NCBI RefSeq assembly: GCF_002007205.1
Contig: NZ_LAZS01000009.1
Span: 62,001 to 126,000, forward strand
Reading direction: 5' to 3'
Length of the DNA: 64,000 bases
Source of the DNA: Ensifer adhaerens
GTDB taxonomy: Bacteria; Pseudomonadota; Alphaproteobacteria; Rhizobiales; Rhizobiaceae
Shown in pieces: positions 16,720 to 25,528 of this stretch. Within the stretch, counting starts at the first letter, position 1. Each line of letters opens with the position of its first letter. The notes under the pieces were generated by a model, which saw only the letters and a program-made list of their open reading frames with translations, had not been told where the DNA came from and ran no database searches. Position numbers and translations under genes: made by a program.

Positions 16720-17360
16720 CGCTGCGCGCGGTCGTCGTCGACGATCATCTGATCGTGCTCGACGGGCTGCGCCGGCTGATCGAGACCGTGCCCGGCTGGG
16801 AGGTGGTGGCGACCTGCGAGCGGGCGACCGATGCGTTGCAGGTCCTGTCCGAGCGGGCGGCCGACATCGTCGTCGCCGACCTTCGCATGCCGCAAATGGA
16901 TGGGCTCGAATTCATACGCCGGTTGCGCGGTGCCCATGGACAACAAGTCGCGATCGTCATCCTGACGGCGGACATCGGTGACGATCAGCTCGGCGAAGCG
17001 ATCAGACTTGGGGTGAACGGGATCGTTCTCAAGGAGCAGGCGCCGGACACCCTGCTCGACTGCATGAATGTCGTGGCCGCCGGCAAGACCTACTTCCAGG
17101 ACCAGGCGCTCAAGTCCGCGATCGAGCGGATACGCGCACAGGAGGCCGTAGAGACCCGGGGCGTCGACCTCCTGACACAGCGCGAGATCGAAGTCTCGCG
17201 CCTTGCGGCCTCGGGCATTCGAAGCAAGGAGATCGGCGCCCGCCTCGGCATATCGCCGGGCACGGTCAAGCTGCATCTCCACAGCATCTACAGCAAGCTC
17301 GGCATCTCGACGCGTGTCGAGCTGGCCAATCTGGCCAACAGGCTGCCGAAAAGCCCGTGA
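16680..17360 (+). CDS. NarL/LuxR-type response regulator
   Basis: A 226-residue response regulator. The receiver domain (residues 15-130) has the acidic pair in VVVDDH, phosphoacceptor Asp67 (VVADLRMPQMDG), the conserved Thr in VILTAD and Lys in VLKEQ, so all catalytic residues are present. The C-terminal LuxR helix-turn-helix (about 160-220) contains LTQREIEVSRLAASGIRSKE and GISPGTVKLHLHSIYSKLG. The start overlaps the kinase gene by 40 bases, indicating translational coupling. The DNA site is unknown; a perfect dyad 112 bases downstream of its stop is a candidate. Confidence 0.93.
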   Translation: MDSGGGHAANAAIALRAVVVDDHLIVLDGLRRLIETVPGWEVVATCERATDALQVLSERAADIVVADLRMPQMDGLEFIRRLRGAHGQQVAIVILTADIGDDQLGEAIRLGVNGIVLKEQAPDTLLDCMNVVAAGKTYFQDQALKSAIERIRAQEAVETRGVDLLTQREIEVSRLAASGIRSKEIGARLGISPGTVKLHLHSIYSKLGISTRVELANLANRLPKSP

Positions 17361-17471
17361 TGACCGCGCCGACGCTCTGAGGTTCCCCTTCAAGAAACAT
17401 CAATCCGCAGCGACGGGACGCTGTGCCCGGTGTCTTTTGCCTCAAGAAAACCCGAAGAAACAAGGCCGGAG

Positions 17472-17489
17472 TATATCCATCTGGATATA
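17472..17489. promoter_or_regulatory. Perfect palindrome, candidate operator
   Basis: tatatcca-tc-tggatata is an 8+2+8 perfect dyad in the AT-rich gap between the response regulator and the gene at 17646. NarL-family regulators bind short dyads of this size. A related imperfect copy lies at 14548-14565. It could also act as a weak terminator for the kinase/regulator transcript, although it lacks a T-tract. Confidence 0.4.
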
Positions 17490-17645
17490 TTCAGAACGAA
17501 AATCCTGAGATAGAGTTCGGAATTGTAAGGCGTCTCCGGCAGAGAAGAGAAATCGCCGAAGCTCATGTCGCTGTATAAGAAATAGATTCATGTTGTCGTA
17601 TTCTGAAAATATTGACGGTGTTCTTCTCTGTTCCGGAGAGCCACT

Positions 17646-18122
17646 ATGCATGTTCAAAGTGTTATTGAAATAGCGGAAACAGACGGTCGGCTTCCGGTCG
17701 AGATAATCATAAAGGGTTATCGTTTGAGCCAGAAGCGGCTTACCGTCTTCGTATTGAACGAGGTGACGCCGGCCGCGGTCAATCGCGTCCTGGATCCCGT
17801 GGTCCCGACGTTGCCTCTTCTTATTCCCGGCGTGCTCTACGTCAAGATTTCAGATGATGCCCGTGTGCGCGAGGCCGTCGAGACCGCCGAGGTCGTCTAT
17901 GCCGCCACCAGTCTGTTTCGCGACCTGTTGACGGGTTACGGGATCTTGCCCGGACTGCTCCGACCGGTCGAACTTCTGCGGCCGGATTCCTCCAAGCGCA
18001 TCAGGCTCGCGGACGCCGGCGAACAGAAGCGTGCGCCGTCCGTGGCGAAAGCGCCGAGACGAACGACCACCTATCTCGCCAGCCTGGCGCGGTCCTATTG
18101 GCGCGAGGCCGGAAGCGCCTGA
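17646..18122 (+). CDS. Hypothetical protein
   Basis: A 158-residue protein with a ggagag ribosome site just before the ATG. Residues 1-100 look like a small mixed alpha/beta domain (VEIIIKGYRLSQKRLTVFVLNE, GVLYVKISDD). The C-terminal 45 residues are basic and Pro/Ala-rich (KRAPSVAKAPRRTT). No signal peptide or membrane span is evident. I do not recognise a family. It is in line with the two SGNH genes (66-base gap to the first), so it may belong to the same transcript, whose leader would start in the AT-rich 17460-17640 stretch. Confidence 0.65.
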   Translation: MHVQSVIEIAETDGRLPVEIIIKGYRLSQKRLTVFVLNEVTPAAVNRVLDPVVPTLPLLIPGVLYVKISDDARVREAVETAEVVYAATSLFRDLLTGYGILPGLLRPVELLRPDSSKRIRLADAGEQKRAPSVAKAPRRTTTYLASLARSYWREAGSA

Positions 18123-18188
18123 ACTGGGCGGTGCGACATTAACCCGAAATGGTTCAACACAGAGCGCTCAATCAAGGTGTCAGTTGAC

Positions 18189-19436
18189 ATGTCCCGAAAA
18201 GTCGAACGTCCGGATGCGCTCGATCTCAACAATCCGACGGCCACGCCCTCGGATTTCATCGGCCACAACAGGCCCCAGTCGAGCGGAATCCTGCAGCGCA
18301 TGCGCCGTTCGCGCAATTTCGGCGGCGTGATGGATGGGTTGATCATCCTCGTTTCGGGCATTGCTGCCATTCTCATCTGCGAGACGGTGTTGCGGTTTGT
18401 GCCGAGCCTCCAGTTGCCGGTCGGCGAGGGCGAATATGTCTATTGCGGCGTGCCGCGGGCGCGCCATCAGTCACATGGCCTTTATGGTTACACGGAAATA
18501 CCGGGCAACAGCTATTTTGAACGCTTCAGCCCGTTTGACCCGTGGAACCATATCCAGATCAACGATGAGGGCTTCCGCGACAATGCGACCGGCAACGGCG
18601 CGCCGATCCTGGTCCTTGGCGATTCCATGGTGCGCGGTTCGCTCGTCAGGGAGAGTGAGACCTTCAGCGCGCTTCTGAACGCTTGGCATCCGCAACTCCT
18701 CTTCAAGAACTACGGCACAGGCGGCTACGGCCAGCCGAACGAGATCCGGCTCTACGAGGACAGGGGTCCCGCCATTCCACACAAGCTGGTCGTTGTCGGC
18801 CTTTCGCTCAGCACGGATGTCGAGGACAACGCCGAGCGGGCCGTGCTGACGCCATCGTCGGTCGATATCACGGTCGAGCCGGCGGGGACTGGAACAAAGA
18901 AGCCCAGCCTCGCTTTACAGGCGCACCTGTACCTGTGGCAGAAGAGCAAGCTCTACAACTGGTTCTATTTGACGCTGCTGCGGCCCTATATCGGCGACAG
19001 GGCGTCCCGGCGGGACATGGACCACGCGATCGAGCTGACGCGCCGTCTGTTCGTGCGGCTCGCCGGCGACGCGCGCGCGAACGGTGCCGAGCTGCTCATC
19101 GTCATCCTGCCCGGCTGGGCGGAACTTGCGGGCCGCGACGACGGTCTGCAGCCGGTAAAGCAGCGCGAGATGGTCAACGCCTTTGCCGCCGCGACGCCCG
19201 GGGTCTACGTGGTCGATCCGACGGCGAAGCTTTCTGCCAGCGACCCGATGAAGACCTATGGCATCGGCGACAAGCACCTTTCCCCGCTCGGGCATTTCGT
19301 CGTGGCCGAGGCGATCGACAAGTGGCTGCTCAACAACTGGCACGGCGGCCAGGGTCTCACGAGCGGCAAGCATCAATTCGTACAAAGCGCTGCGATCCAG
19401 CCTGACTGCCTGCAGCTCTCGCAGGTCGCGCCGTGA
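18189..19436 (+). CDS. Membrane-anchored SGNH/GDSL hydrolase-like protein
   Basis: A protein of about 415 residues. A 45-residue basic N-terminus precedes one hydrophobic segment (about residues 48-68, DGLIILVSGIAAILICE), so the catalytic part is probably periplasmic. Block I of the SGNH family is ILVLGDSMVRG, with Ser as nucleophile. Block V reads GDKHLSPLGH, with the Asp/His pair. The central part is divergent. Such proteins hydrolyse or transfer ester groups on polysaccharides and often accompany SxtJ/DUF5989/carbamoyltransferase genes. The start is taken at ATG 18189; a GTG at 18177 is in frame. It lies 25 bases before a second SGNH gene. Confidence 0.8.
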   Translation: MSRKVERPDALDLNNPTATPSDFIGHNRPQSSGILQRMRRSRNFGGVMDGLIILVSGIAAILICETVLRFVPSLQLPVGEGEYVYCGVPRARHQSHGLYGYTEIPGNSYFERFSPFDPWNHIQINDEGFRDNATGNGAPILVLGDSMVRGSLVRESETFSALLNAWHPQLLFKNYGTGGYGQPNEIRLYEDRGPAIPHKLVVVGLSLSTDVEDNAERAVLTPSSVDITVEPAGTGTKKPSLALQAHLYLWQKSKLYNWFYLTLLRPYIGDRASRRDMDHAIELTRRLFVRLAGDARANGAELLIVILPGWAELAGRDDGLQPVKQREMVNAFAAATPGVYVVDPTAKLSASDPMKTYGIGDKHLSPLGHFVVAEAIDKWLLNNWHGGQGLTSGKHQFVQSAAIQPDCLQLSQVAP

Positions 19437-19461
19437 TCGGCGGGCCTGAAAGGAAGATCAG

Positions 19462-20544
19462 ATGAACACCAATGCATCAAGAGCCGTTCAGATGGAACCG
19501 AACAGCGGCCGGAAGTCCTCTATACTCAGGCGAGCACCACTCGCCGTGCTCGCGACGGCTTTCAGCCTTGCTCTCTTCGGTCTCATGATCGAAGGCATGG
19601 CGCGCACCGTCTTCGACAACGGCATGGATTTCGACCTCGAGATGTGGAAATACGCCCGCGACCTGAAACGCGTCAGCGCCGAGCCGGCGATCGGCCACGA
19701 GCACATTCCGAACGCCAGCGGCGTCTTCATGGGTGTGCCGGTCAGCATCAACTCGATTGGCCTGCGCAACAGGGAAGTCGGCCCGGTCGCCGACGGGACG
19801 ACGCGGGTGATGATGCTCGGGGATTCGCTGACCTTCGGCTGGGGCGTGAAAGAGGAGGATACGCCGTCCAGGCTGCTGGAAACGGTCCTCAACGGCGCCA
19901 GCGCCGGGGCGCGGAGTTACGAGGTGATCAACACCGGCGTCGGCAACTACAACACGCAGATGGAAGTCGCCTACTTCATGACCAAAGGCTTCGAGCTCAA
20001 GCCCGATGTCGTCGTTCTCAACTATTTCATCAACGATGCCGAATCGACACCGCGTCGTCACCAGGTCGGCTGGGGGGAATATTCGCAGGCCTACGTCATA
20101 CTTGCTTCTGCTGTCGACAAGGTCTCGCGCATCTTCCTCGGCCGGGCCGACTGGAAGGCCTATTATCGGGGTCTCTACGAAGACGGGCAGCCCGGTTGGG
20201 CGGAAGGGCAGGAGGCGATCAAGCGGCTCGCGGGCTTCTGCCGCGAGCGAGGCATCAAGCTCGTGGTCGTCAACTATCCCGAGTTGCATGAACTCAAGAA
20301 CTACCCATTCCCTGAAGTGACCGGCGCGGTCGAGAAGCTGGCCCAGGACGAGGGCGTTCCCTTCCTTGATCTTCGTCCGTCGGTCGAGGATCTCGTGCCG
20401 GAAACGCTCTGGGTGTCGCCGTCCGATGCTCACCCGAACCGGATCGCCAACGAGCGCTTCGCCGCTGCGATCGCCGGAACGCTGGAGCGCTCCTTTCCGG
20501 CGCTCTTCGCCGAGACCGGATCGGTCGCCAACGTTCACCCGTGA
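19462..20544 (+). CDS. Membrane-anchored SGNH/GDSL hydrolase-like protein
   Basis: A 360-residue protein with a cytoplasmic basic N-terminus, one membrane segment (about residues 25-45, APLAVLATAFSLALFGLMIE) and a periplasmic SGNH domain. Block I is MMLGDSLTFGWG. Block II contains the Gly of NTGVGNYN, block III the Asn of NYFINDAE, and block V the Asp/His of SDAHPN. The full SGNH set is therefore visible, so it should be an active esterase or acyl-transfer enzyme. A tight operon with the preceding SGNH gene (ggaag ribosome site in the 25-base gap) suggests the two act on the same substrate, possibly a carbamoylated or acylated surface glycan. The substrate is inferred only from context. Confidence 0.85.
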   Translation: MNTNASRAVQMEPNSGRKSSILRRAPLAVLATAFSLALFGLMIEGMARTVFDNGMDFDLEMWKYARDLKRVSAEPAIGHEHIPNASGVFMGVPVSINSIGLRNREVGPVADGTTRVMMLGDSLTFGWGVKEEDTPSRLLETVLNGASAGARSYEVINTGVGNYNTQMEVAYFMTKGFELKPDVVVLNYFINDAESTPRRHQVGWGEYSQAYVILASAVDKVSRIFLGRADWKAYYRGLYEDGQPGWAEGQEAIKRLAGFCRERGIKLVVVNYPELHELKNYPFPEVTGAVEKLAQDEGVPFLDLRPSVEDLVPETLWVSPSDAHPNRIANERFAAAIAGTLERSFPALFAETGSVANVHP

Positions 20545-20583
20545 GGTTGCCGAAGCAAGGCCTGATGGTCGGTGTTCCGGTCG

Positions 20584-23565
20584 CTAGAAATCCACGATCA
20601 GGTTTGCGCGGCCGGCACTTGACCGCACGCTGTCGCCGAATTCACCGAGATAGCTGATCGCCAGGCGTGCGGATTGGGAGAGCCGGGCGGAAATACCCGC
20701 CTCCACCACCAGGCCGTCGCCCGCGATAGGAACGCCGGCGATCGTAAAGGGATTGGCGCCGGCAAAGGCGAGACGCACGGACGGCGCAAGGTCGCCCGCG
20801 GCATGGCGCCAGCCGAGCATGCCGGAGGCAGTGACCGGCATCTGGCTTACCGCCAGATCCGCCCACCAGCGCAGACCGATGGTCGTCAGCGTGGCATCGT
20901 CCGTGGCACTCTCTGCCGATAGTGCCGCCGCACCACCGTTTTCCTTGAACGCATCGGTATCGAGATAGACATAGGCGACGTTTGCGAACGGCTGCAACCT
21001 GATGTCGTCGGCGTCGAGCGTGAAGGAAAGCTCAGCGAAGATCTGTGCAACCGTGCTGTCGTAGTCGGCGGTCAGGTGATCGCTGAACGAGCCGAAGGAG
21101 AGGTCGCGTTCGGACGAGACTTCGTTATGGCTATAGATCACGCCGCCCGTGAGGTTCAGCGGCCCGACGTTGCCATAACCGTAGAGGCCGGCATGGTAGG
21201 CATCGACGCGCGCCTGCGGCTGAAGGGTGAGATGGCTGTAGCCGAGAATGCCCCCGAAGCGCCAATCATCGGAAGCTGCCGTATCCGCACCGAGGAGGAC
21301 GCCCGCCGTGCGGCTGTCGATATCGGCCGCGTTGCCGTCACCGGACAATTGGCCCGTACCAGCGAAGCCCGATGTCCAGAAGACGGCGTCTTCGGTCTCC
21401 TGATAAGCCGGCGCACTGCCCGCCCGCTCCAGAATTGCGTCCCGCGGAAAGCGGCTGTCCCACATCAGGGCGCTCTTGACCGAGGCATGCACCTCGCCGC
21501 TCAGTTGCGAAAAGGCGCTTCCGGCCGTTGCTGCATCCAGCGACAGGACGGCGAGGGTGAGTGGGTTCGAGATACCCAATGCCTCGACGGCGCTCGCCGT
21601 GGCGCGCCCGTTGGAAGTGATTGCGAAGTCCGCGAAGGCAACGTCGTTGCGATCGAGCCTCAGGTCGACACCCGTGGCACCGTAGCTGAGCGTCGGCGAC
21701 AGGAACGCAAGATTGCTGGTCACGTCGTCGAACCGGCCGCTGACGGTGCCGGCCGAAAGAATCGTGTAACTCGTCGACGGGTCATAGATGCCGCTGCCGG
21801 CGAGGACCGAGAGCCCGCCGCCCTCAAGCACAAGCGCGCCCGAGACGGCTAGGCGATCGGATTGTCCGGCCGCATCCACATCCACCTGATAGGTCGAACC
21901 CGAACGAAACGTCAAATCGCCGTCGACGGTGGCGACCGCGATGCCCGGGCCGGGGGAAGCCACGCCGCCGGCATTGACCGTGAGGCCGCCGACGATGCCG
22001 CTGCCGGACAAGAGACCGTCGGCGAAGACGTCGACCGTCCCGATGACCGTGCCCTGATTGACGAAAGTGCCGCCCGCGATGTTGGCCGCGCCACTGATCG
22101 TGCCGGTATTCCGGAAAAGGCCGCCGCTGGTCGCGAGCGAAGCGATGGTTCCGTCGTTCGATCCGCTTCCCGCATTGGAGATGGCCCCGGCCGTCGAGCC
22201 GCTGTTGTTGGTGAAAGTGCCCTTGGCGCCAATCTCCACGTCCGAGAGTGCCGCATTGTTGACGACGCTGCCGCCGGCAACGGTGGTCTTTCCGGTCACC
22301 GTGCCGTTGCCGTTGTTGGTGAAGGATCCGGCATTATTGTGCAGGGAGGCGATGGTGCCCGCATTCGACAGGGTGCCGGCGTTGGTGACGCTGCCGGCCA
22401 CCGCGCCGCTGTTGTTGACGAAGGCGGCCGCGGCCGCGACGTCCGCGTCGGTGACGACGAAATTGTTCGTCACGGTGCCGCCCGCCACCGTCGTCTTCCC
22501 GGTGATCGTGCCGCCTGCATTGTTTGCGAAATGCCCTGCCGTGTTGCTGAGCGCGGCGATCGTGCCGGCATTTGACGCGGTGCCGCTGTTCGTGACCGTT
22601 CCGGCGCTCGCCCCCGTAGCGTTCGTGAAGGTGCCGCCCGCGCCGACGGCAACCGTGCCAAGGGTCGCGTTGTTGGTGACGGCTCCCCCCGAGACCGTCG
22701 TCTCGCCGGTCACCACGCCGCCAAAATTGTTGGTGAAGCTTCCGGCGTCGTTGCGCACGGACGCGATAGTACCGGCGTTAGAGACCGTGCCGGCGTTGGT
22801 GATCGCGCCCGCCGTGGCGCCATTGTTGTTGACGAAGGCGGCCGCGGCCGCGACGTCTGCATCGGTGACGACGAAGTTGTTGGTGACGGTCCCGCCCGAA
22901 ACCGTCGTCTTCCCGATGATCGTGCCGCCGCTATTGTTGGTGAAATTGCCCTGGGTATTCGTCAGCGATCCCATGGTTCCGGCGTTGGAGGCGGTGCCGG
23001 CATTCACGGCCGCGCCAGCGACGGCGCCGGTGTTGTTGACGAACGTGCCGCCGGCCGAAACGTTCACATCACCGACCTGGCCGTTGTTGGAGAGCGCCGT
23101 GGCGCTGCCGACACTGGCGCTATCCAGCGTTCCGTTCACCGAGACGTTGCCATTGTTCAGCGTCAGTCGCCCGTTGAGGTCTCCATCGACGGACAGGTTG
23201 CCGCCGTTCATCTCGACGTCCGAAGTGAGTGCACCGCCGGCGTTGATGCTGACCGTTCCGGAGTTGATCGTGCTGCCGTTCGTGACGGTCAGCGCACCCG
23301 TATTGGTGATGGTGACATTGCCGCCGTTGACGCCAAGCTTTCGGATCGTGCGGCCGTCGTTGACCTGCGGAGAACCGGCGTTGACGTCTGCCGTGTCGCC
23401 GGAGCCCGGAAGCGCCGGCGCCCAGTTCGCGCCGTTGCCGAATTCGTTGTCGGCGGCTCCGGTCCAGAGGGATTGGGCAAGCGACGGCGCCGTGAGCGCA
23501 AGAGAGGCGAGTGCCGTGAAAAGGCCGAGGCGTTTGGAAAGGACCGCGAGCGGTGTTTGTCGCAT
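20584..23565 (-). CDS. Autotransporter (type Va) with 69-residue passenger repeats
   Basis: A 993-residue protein. The signal peptide is residues 1-31 (cleavage SLAQ). The passenger opens with SLWTGAADNEFGNGANW, typical of autotransporter beta-helix proteins. Residues 177-452 are four exact-length 69-residue units rich in Asn/Gly/Thr (SNAGTIASL, GKTTVAGGTVTNN), plus part of a fifth. The C-terminal autotransporter beta-barrel covers about residues 735-993 and ends in a terminal Phe (NLIVDF), as required for Bam insertion. No protease or lipase motif was seen in the passenger, so adhesion is the likely role. It is on the minus strand, convergent with the SGNH pair, with a 39-base gap. Confidence 0.92.
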   Translation of the reverse strand: MRQTPLAVLSKRLGLFTALASLALTAPSLAQSLWTGAADNEFGNGANWAPALPGSGDTADVNAGSPQVNDGRTIRKLGVNGGNVTITNTGALTVTNGSTINSGTVSINAGGALTSDVEMNGGNLSVDGDLNGRLTLNNGNVSVNGTLDSASVGSATALSNNGQVGDVNVSAGGTFVNNTGAVAGAAVNAGTASNAGTMGSLTNTQGNFTNNSGGTIIGKTTVSGGTVTNNFVVTDADVAAAAAFVNNNGATAGAITNAGTVSNAGTIASVRNDAGSFTNNFGGVVTGETTVSGGAVTNNATLGTVAVGAGGTFTNATGASAGTVTNSGTASNAGTIAALSNTAGHFANNAGGTITGKTTVAGGTVTNNFVVTDADVAAAAAFVNNSGAVAGSVTNAGTLSNAGTIASLHNNAGSFTNNGNGTVTGKTTVAGGSVVNNAALSDVEIGAKGTFTNNSGSTAGAISNAGSGSNDGTIASLATSGGLFRNTGTISGAANIAGGTFVNQGTVIGTVDVFADGLLSGSGIVGGLTVNAGGVASPGPGIAVATVDGDLTFRSGSTYQVDVDAAGQSDRLAVSGALVLEGGGLSVLAGSGIYDPSTSYTILSAGTVSGRFDDVTSNLAFLSPTLSYGATGVDLRLDRNDVAFADFAITSNGRATASAVEALGISNPLTLAVLSLDAATAGSAFSQLSGEVHASVKSALMWDSRFPRDAILERAGSAPAYQETEDAVFWTSGFAGTGQLSGDGNAADIDSRTAGVLLGADTAASDDWRFGGILGYSHLTLQPQARVDAYHAGLYGYGNVGPLNLTGGVIYSHNEVSSERDLSFGSFSDHLTADYDSTVAQIFAELSFTLDADDIRLQPFANVAYVYLDTDAFKENGGAAALSAESATDDATLTTIGLRWWADLAVSQMPVTASGMLGWRHAAGDLAPSVRLAFAGANPFTIAGVPIAGDGLVVEAGISARLSQSARLAISYLGEFGDSVRSSAGRANLIVDF
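22210..23037 (-). repeat. Four tandem 207-bp units in the autotransporter gene
   Basis: The DNA codes for four 69-residue units without length variation. Units 1 and 3 share a segment (FVVTDADVAAAAAFV) that units 2 and 4 replace with another (ATLGTVAVGAGGTFT-like). The near-identical DNA for the shared part recurs at 22411 and 22825, a 414-base offset, showing duplication of a two-unit block. Confidence 0.85.
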
Positions 23566-23741
23566 GGATGCCGCCGGTGCTACGAACGCTCGCGAATCAG
23601 CCAGCGGTATGAGTAGCTTTGGCTATCCAATCATGGTTAACGATTTACTACCAGCCCTGCCGGCAAGGGGACGGGGCAATCGCCGCCACCCGGACGGCAG
23701 GGCCGAGAATTTCGGCTCTGCTCGTCTTTGGAGGCGGTTCG

Positions 23742-25136
23742 TCAACTGAGCGGGAAGCCCATGGCAGAGACCATCTTCAACCAGGGCCTGCGCCAGCCGC
23801 CGGACTTGTCGGCAGTGTCGAGCGCATACATGGTGATCTGCGCGCCGAGCCAGCGGAACGGCTCCGGCGGGATGGCGTTCGGCAGGCTGGTCGCGAAGTC
23901 CAGCCGGCTCTCCGGCGTCTTCGATCCGTCGAGGATGTCGAGCGCGATGCGCGCGCCGAAACGGGAGGCCGAGACGCCGAAGCCGGAGTAGCCGCCGGCA
24001 TAGACGACCTTTTCGTCGTAGTAGCGCTGGAAATGCACCGCCATGCGGGTGCTGAGATCGATCGGGCCGCTCCAGGCGTGGCTGAAGCGCAGGCCTTCGA
24101 GCTGCGGGAACGTGTCGAAGAAGGCGGCGGCGAGCGGCTCGTAGGTATCGAGTTCCTTGTCGATCGACGGGAACGGATCGCCGGCGAAGGCATAGGCAAG
24201 GCGTCCGCCGAAAATGATGCGGTTGTCCTTCGTCAACCGCATGTAGTTCATCTGCGTGCGGGTATCGTAGACGCCCTGGCGATGGTTCCAGCCGATCGAT
24301 GCCATCTGTTCCGCCGACAGCGGTTCCGTCGCCAGCACCCGGTCGCGCACGGCAACGACCCGGTGCTTGATCTTCCTGTGTCCTGACGTAAACGCGTTGG
24401 TGGCGAGCAACACCTTCGGCGCGGTGACGCTGCCTGAAGGCGTATGCGCCTTCATCCGGTCACCGAGGTCTTCAAGGCCGGTCAGCTCGGTGTTTTCGAA
24501 GATCTGCACGCCGAGGGTGAGCGCAGCGCGCTTCAGCCCGAAGGCGAGCAATGCCGGGTGAACGGTGCCGCAGATGTGCTTCGACCAGACGCCGGCCTTG
24601 TAGCGCGGCGAGTTGATCTCGGCGCGCACGGCGCTCTGATCGAGGAAGACGGCCTGGTGGCCGTATTTGAGGTGAAGTTCGTGCTCCTCGTGCAGGGCTT
24701 CGATATGGGCGTCGTCGACGGCGACCGTCAGCTCTCCGCCCCATTCGGCGTGGCAGTCGATCGCATGTTCGTCGAGCGTCTGCAGGAAGCCGTGCATGTT
24801 TTCCTGGCCGAGCTTTTCGAGCGCGGCGATGTCCTTGGGGAAGATGCGCACGGCATTCGAAAGCCCGTGCATGACCGAGGTCGAAACGACGCCGCCGGGC
24901 CGGCCGGAGGCGCCATTGGCGACCGATCCCTTTTCGATCAGCACGACGTCGATCTCCGGCTGCCGTTGCTTGGCCTGGATGGCGCCCCACAACCCGGTAA
25001 AGCCGCCACCGACCACAAGCAGATCAGCCTTCAGATGACGCGTCAGCCGCTCTCGCGGCTCGGGCGCGTCCGGCCGGTCGAGCCAGAAGGGCGTCATCGT
25101 CACATCTGCAAGGGCTTTGCTTCTGACCTTGGTCAT
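23742..25136 (-). CDS. FAD-dependent amine oxidoreductase (DAO family, PuuB-like)
   Basis: A 464-residue flavoprotein of the glycine/D-amino-acid oxidase family. The dinucleotide-binding motif is LLVVGGGFTGLWGA near residue 40. Further family segments are ASGRPGGVVSTSV near 78, NAFTSG near 245 and YAGGYSGFGVSAS near 385. It resembles gamma-glutamylputrescine oxidase and related polyamine oxidases, which deaminate the terminal amine to an aldehyde. It follows the cupin gene by 14 bases and lies beside a PotFGHI-like transporter and agmatinase, so a polyamine-derived substrate is likely. A gamma-glutamylputrescine synthetase gene is not in the window. Confidence 0.85.
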   Translation of the reverse strand: MTKVRSKALADVTMTPFWLDRPDAPEPRERLTRHLKADLLVVGGGFTGLWGAIQAKQRQPEIDVVLIEKGSVANGASGRPGGVVSTSVMHGLSNAVRIFPKDIAALEKLGQENMHGFLQTLDEHAIDCHAEWGGELTVAVDDAHIEALHEEHELHLKYGHQAVFLDQSAVRAEINSPRYKAGVWSKHICGTVHPALLAFGLKRAALTLGVQIFENTELTGLEDLGDRMKAHTPSGSVTAPKVLLATNAFTSGHRKIKHRVVAVRDRVLATEPLSAEQMASIGWNHRQGVYDTRTQMNYMRLTKDNRIIFGGRLAYAFAGDPFPSIDKELDTYEPLAAAFFDTFPQLEGLRFSHAWSGPIDLSTRMAVHFQRYYDEKVVYAGGYSGFGVSASRFGARIALDILDGSKTPESRLDFATSLPNAIPPEPFRWLGAQITMYALDTADKSGGWRRPWLKMVSAMGFPLS

Positions 25137-25150
25137 GGGGATCCCTCACA

Positions 25151-25528
25151 TCACTTCGCGGCTGGTGCGGTGTAGAGGACGTAGACCTTGCGCATCGTCT
25201 CCAGCACTTCGAAACGCACCTCGACGCCGGCCGGAAGCACGTAGCTTTCGCCGGCCGAAAAGGTCTCGATCGACCCGTCCGGATTGGTGATCGCGACCTT
25301 GCCCGAGAGGATGACGCTGTATTCGTTGCCGTCGGGGTAGGAGAGCATCTCCGCATAGGGCGTCGACTGCCAGGTGCCGATGACCACGGCCTTGTCGGGG
25401 CTTTCGAAATGAACGTCGCCGAGCTCGTCCGCAAAGCCCGAGAGGATCGCCTCCGGCGGCACGACGCTGCATTTTTCAAGGGCGTTGAGGCCGACACCAT
25501 CGCGCCCGAGTTTGATGACCTTTGACAT
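25151..25528 (-). CDS. Cupin domain protein
   Basis: A 125-residue single-domain cupin (cupin_3 / DUF861 type). The core has motif 1 around YSVILSGKVAITNPDG and motif 2 around FSAGESYVLPAGVEVRFEV. The His ligands of classical metal cupins are not evident, so it may be a non-metal binding or sensory member. Similar small cupins accompany polyamine or amino-acid oxidases. The start at 25528 has ggag 5 bases upstream; a GTG at 25534 would overlap that site. It is the first gene of the cupin-oxidase operon, divergent from the LuxR regulator. Confidence 0.8.
   Translation of the reverse strand: MSKVIKLGRDGVGLNALEKCSVVPPEAILSGFADELGDVHFESPDKAVVIGTWQSTPYAEMLSYPDGNEYSVILSGKVAITNPDGSIETFSAGESYVLPAGVEVRFEVLETMRKVYVLYTAPAAK

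Noticed and set aside
22210..23037. Regularly spaced repeats that could be mistaken for a CRISPR array
   Set aside because: The period is 207 bases, in frame, and codes for passenger repeats; there are no short identical repeats with unique spacers.
22058..23749. 563-codon plus-strand open frame over the autotransporter repeats
   Set aside because: Val/Pro/Ala-rich mirror of the Asn/Gly/Thr repeats; the autotransporter on the other strand has a signal peptide, repeats and a terminal beta-barrel.
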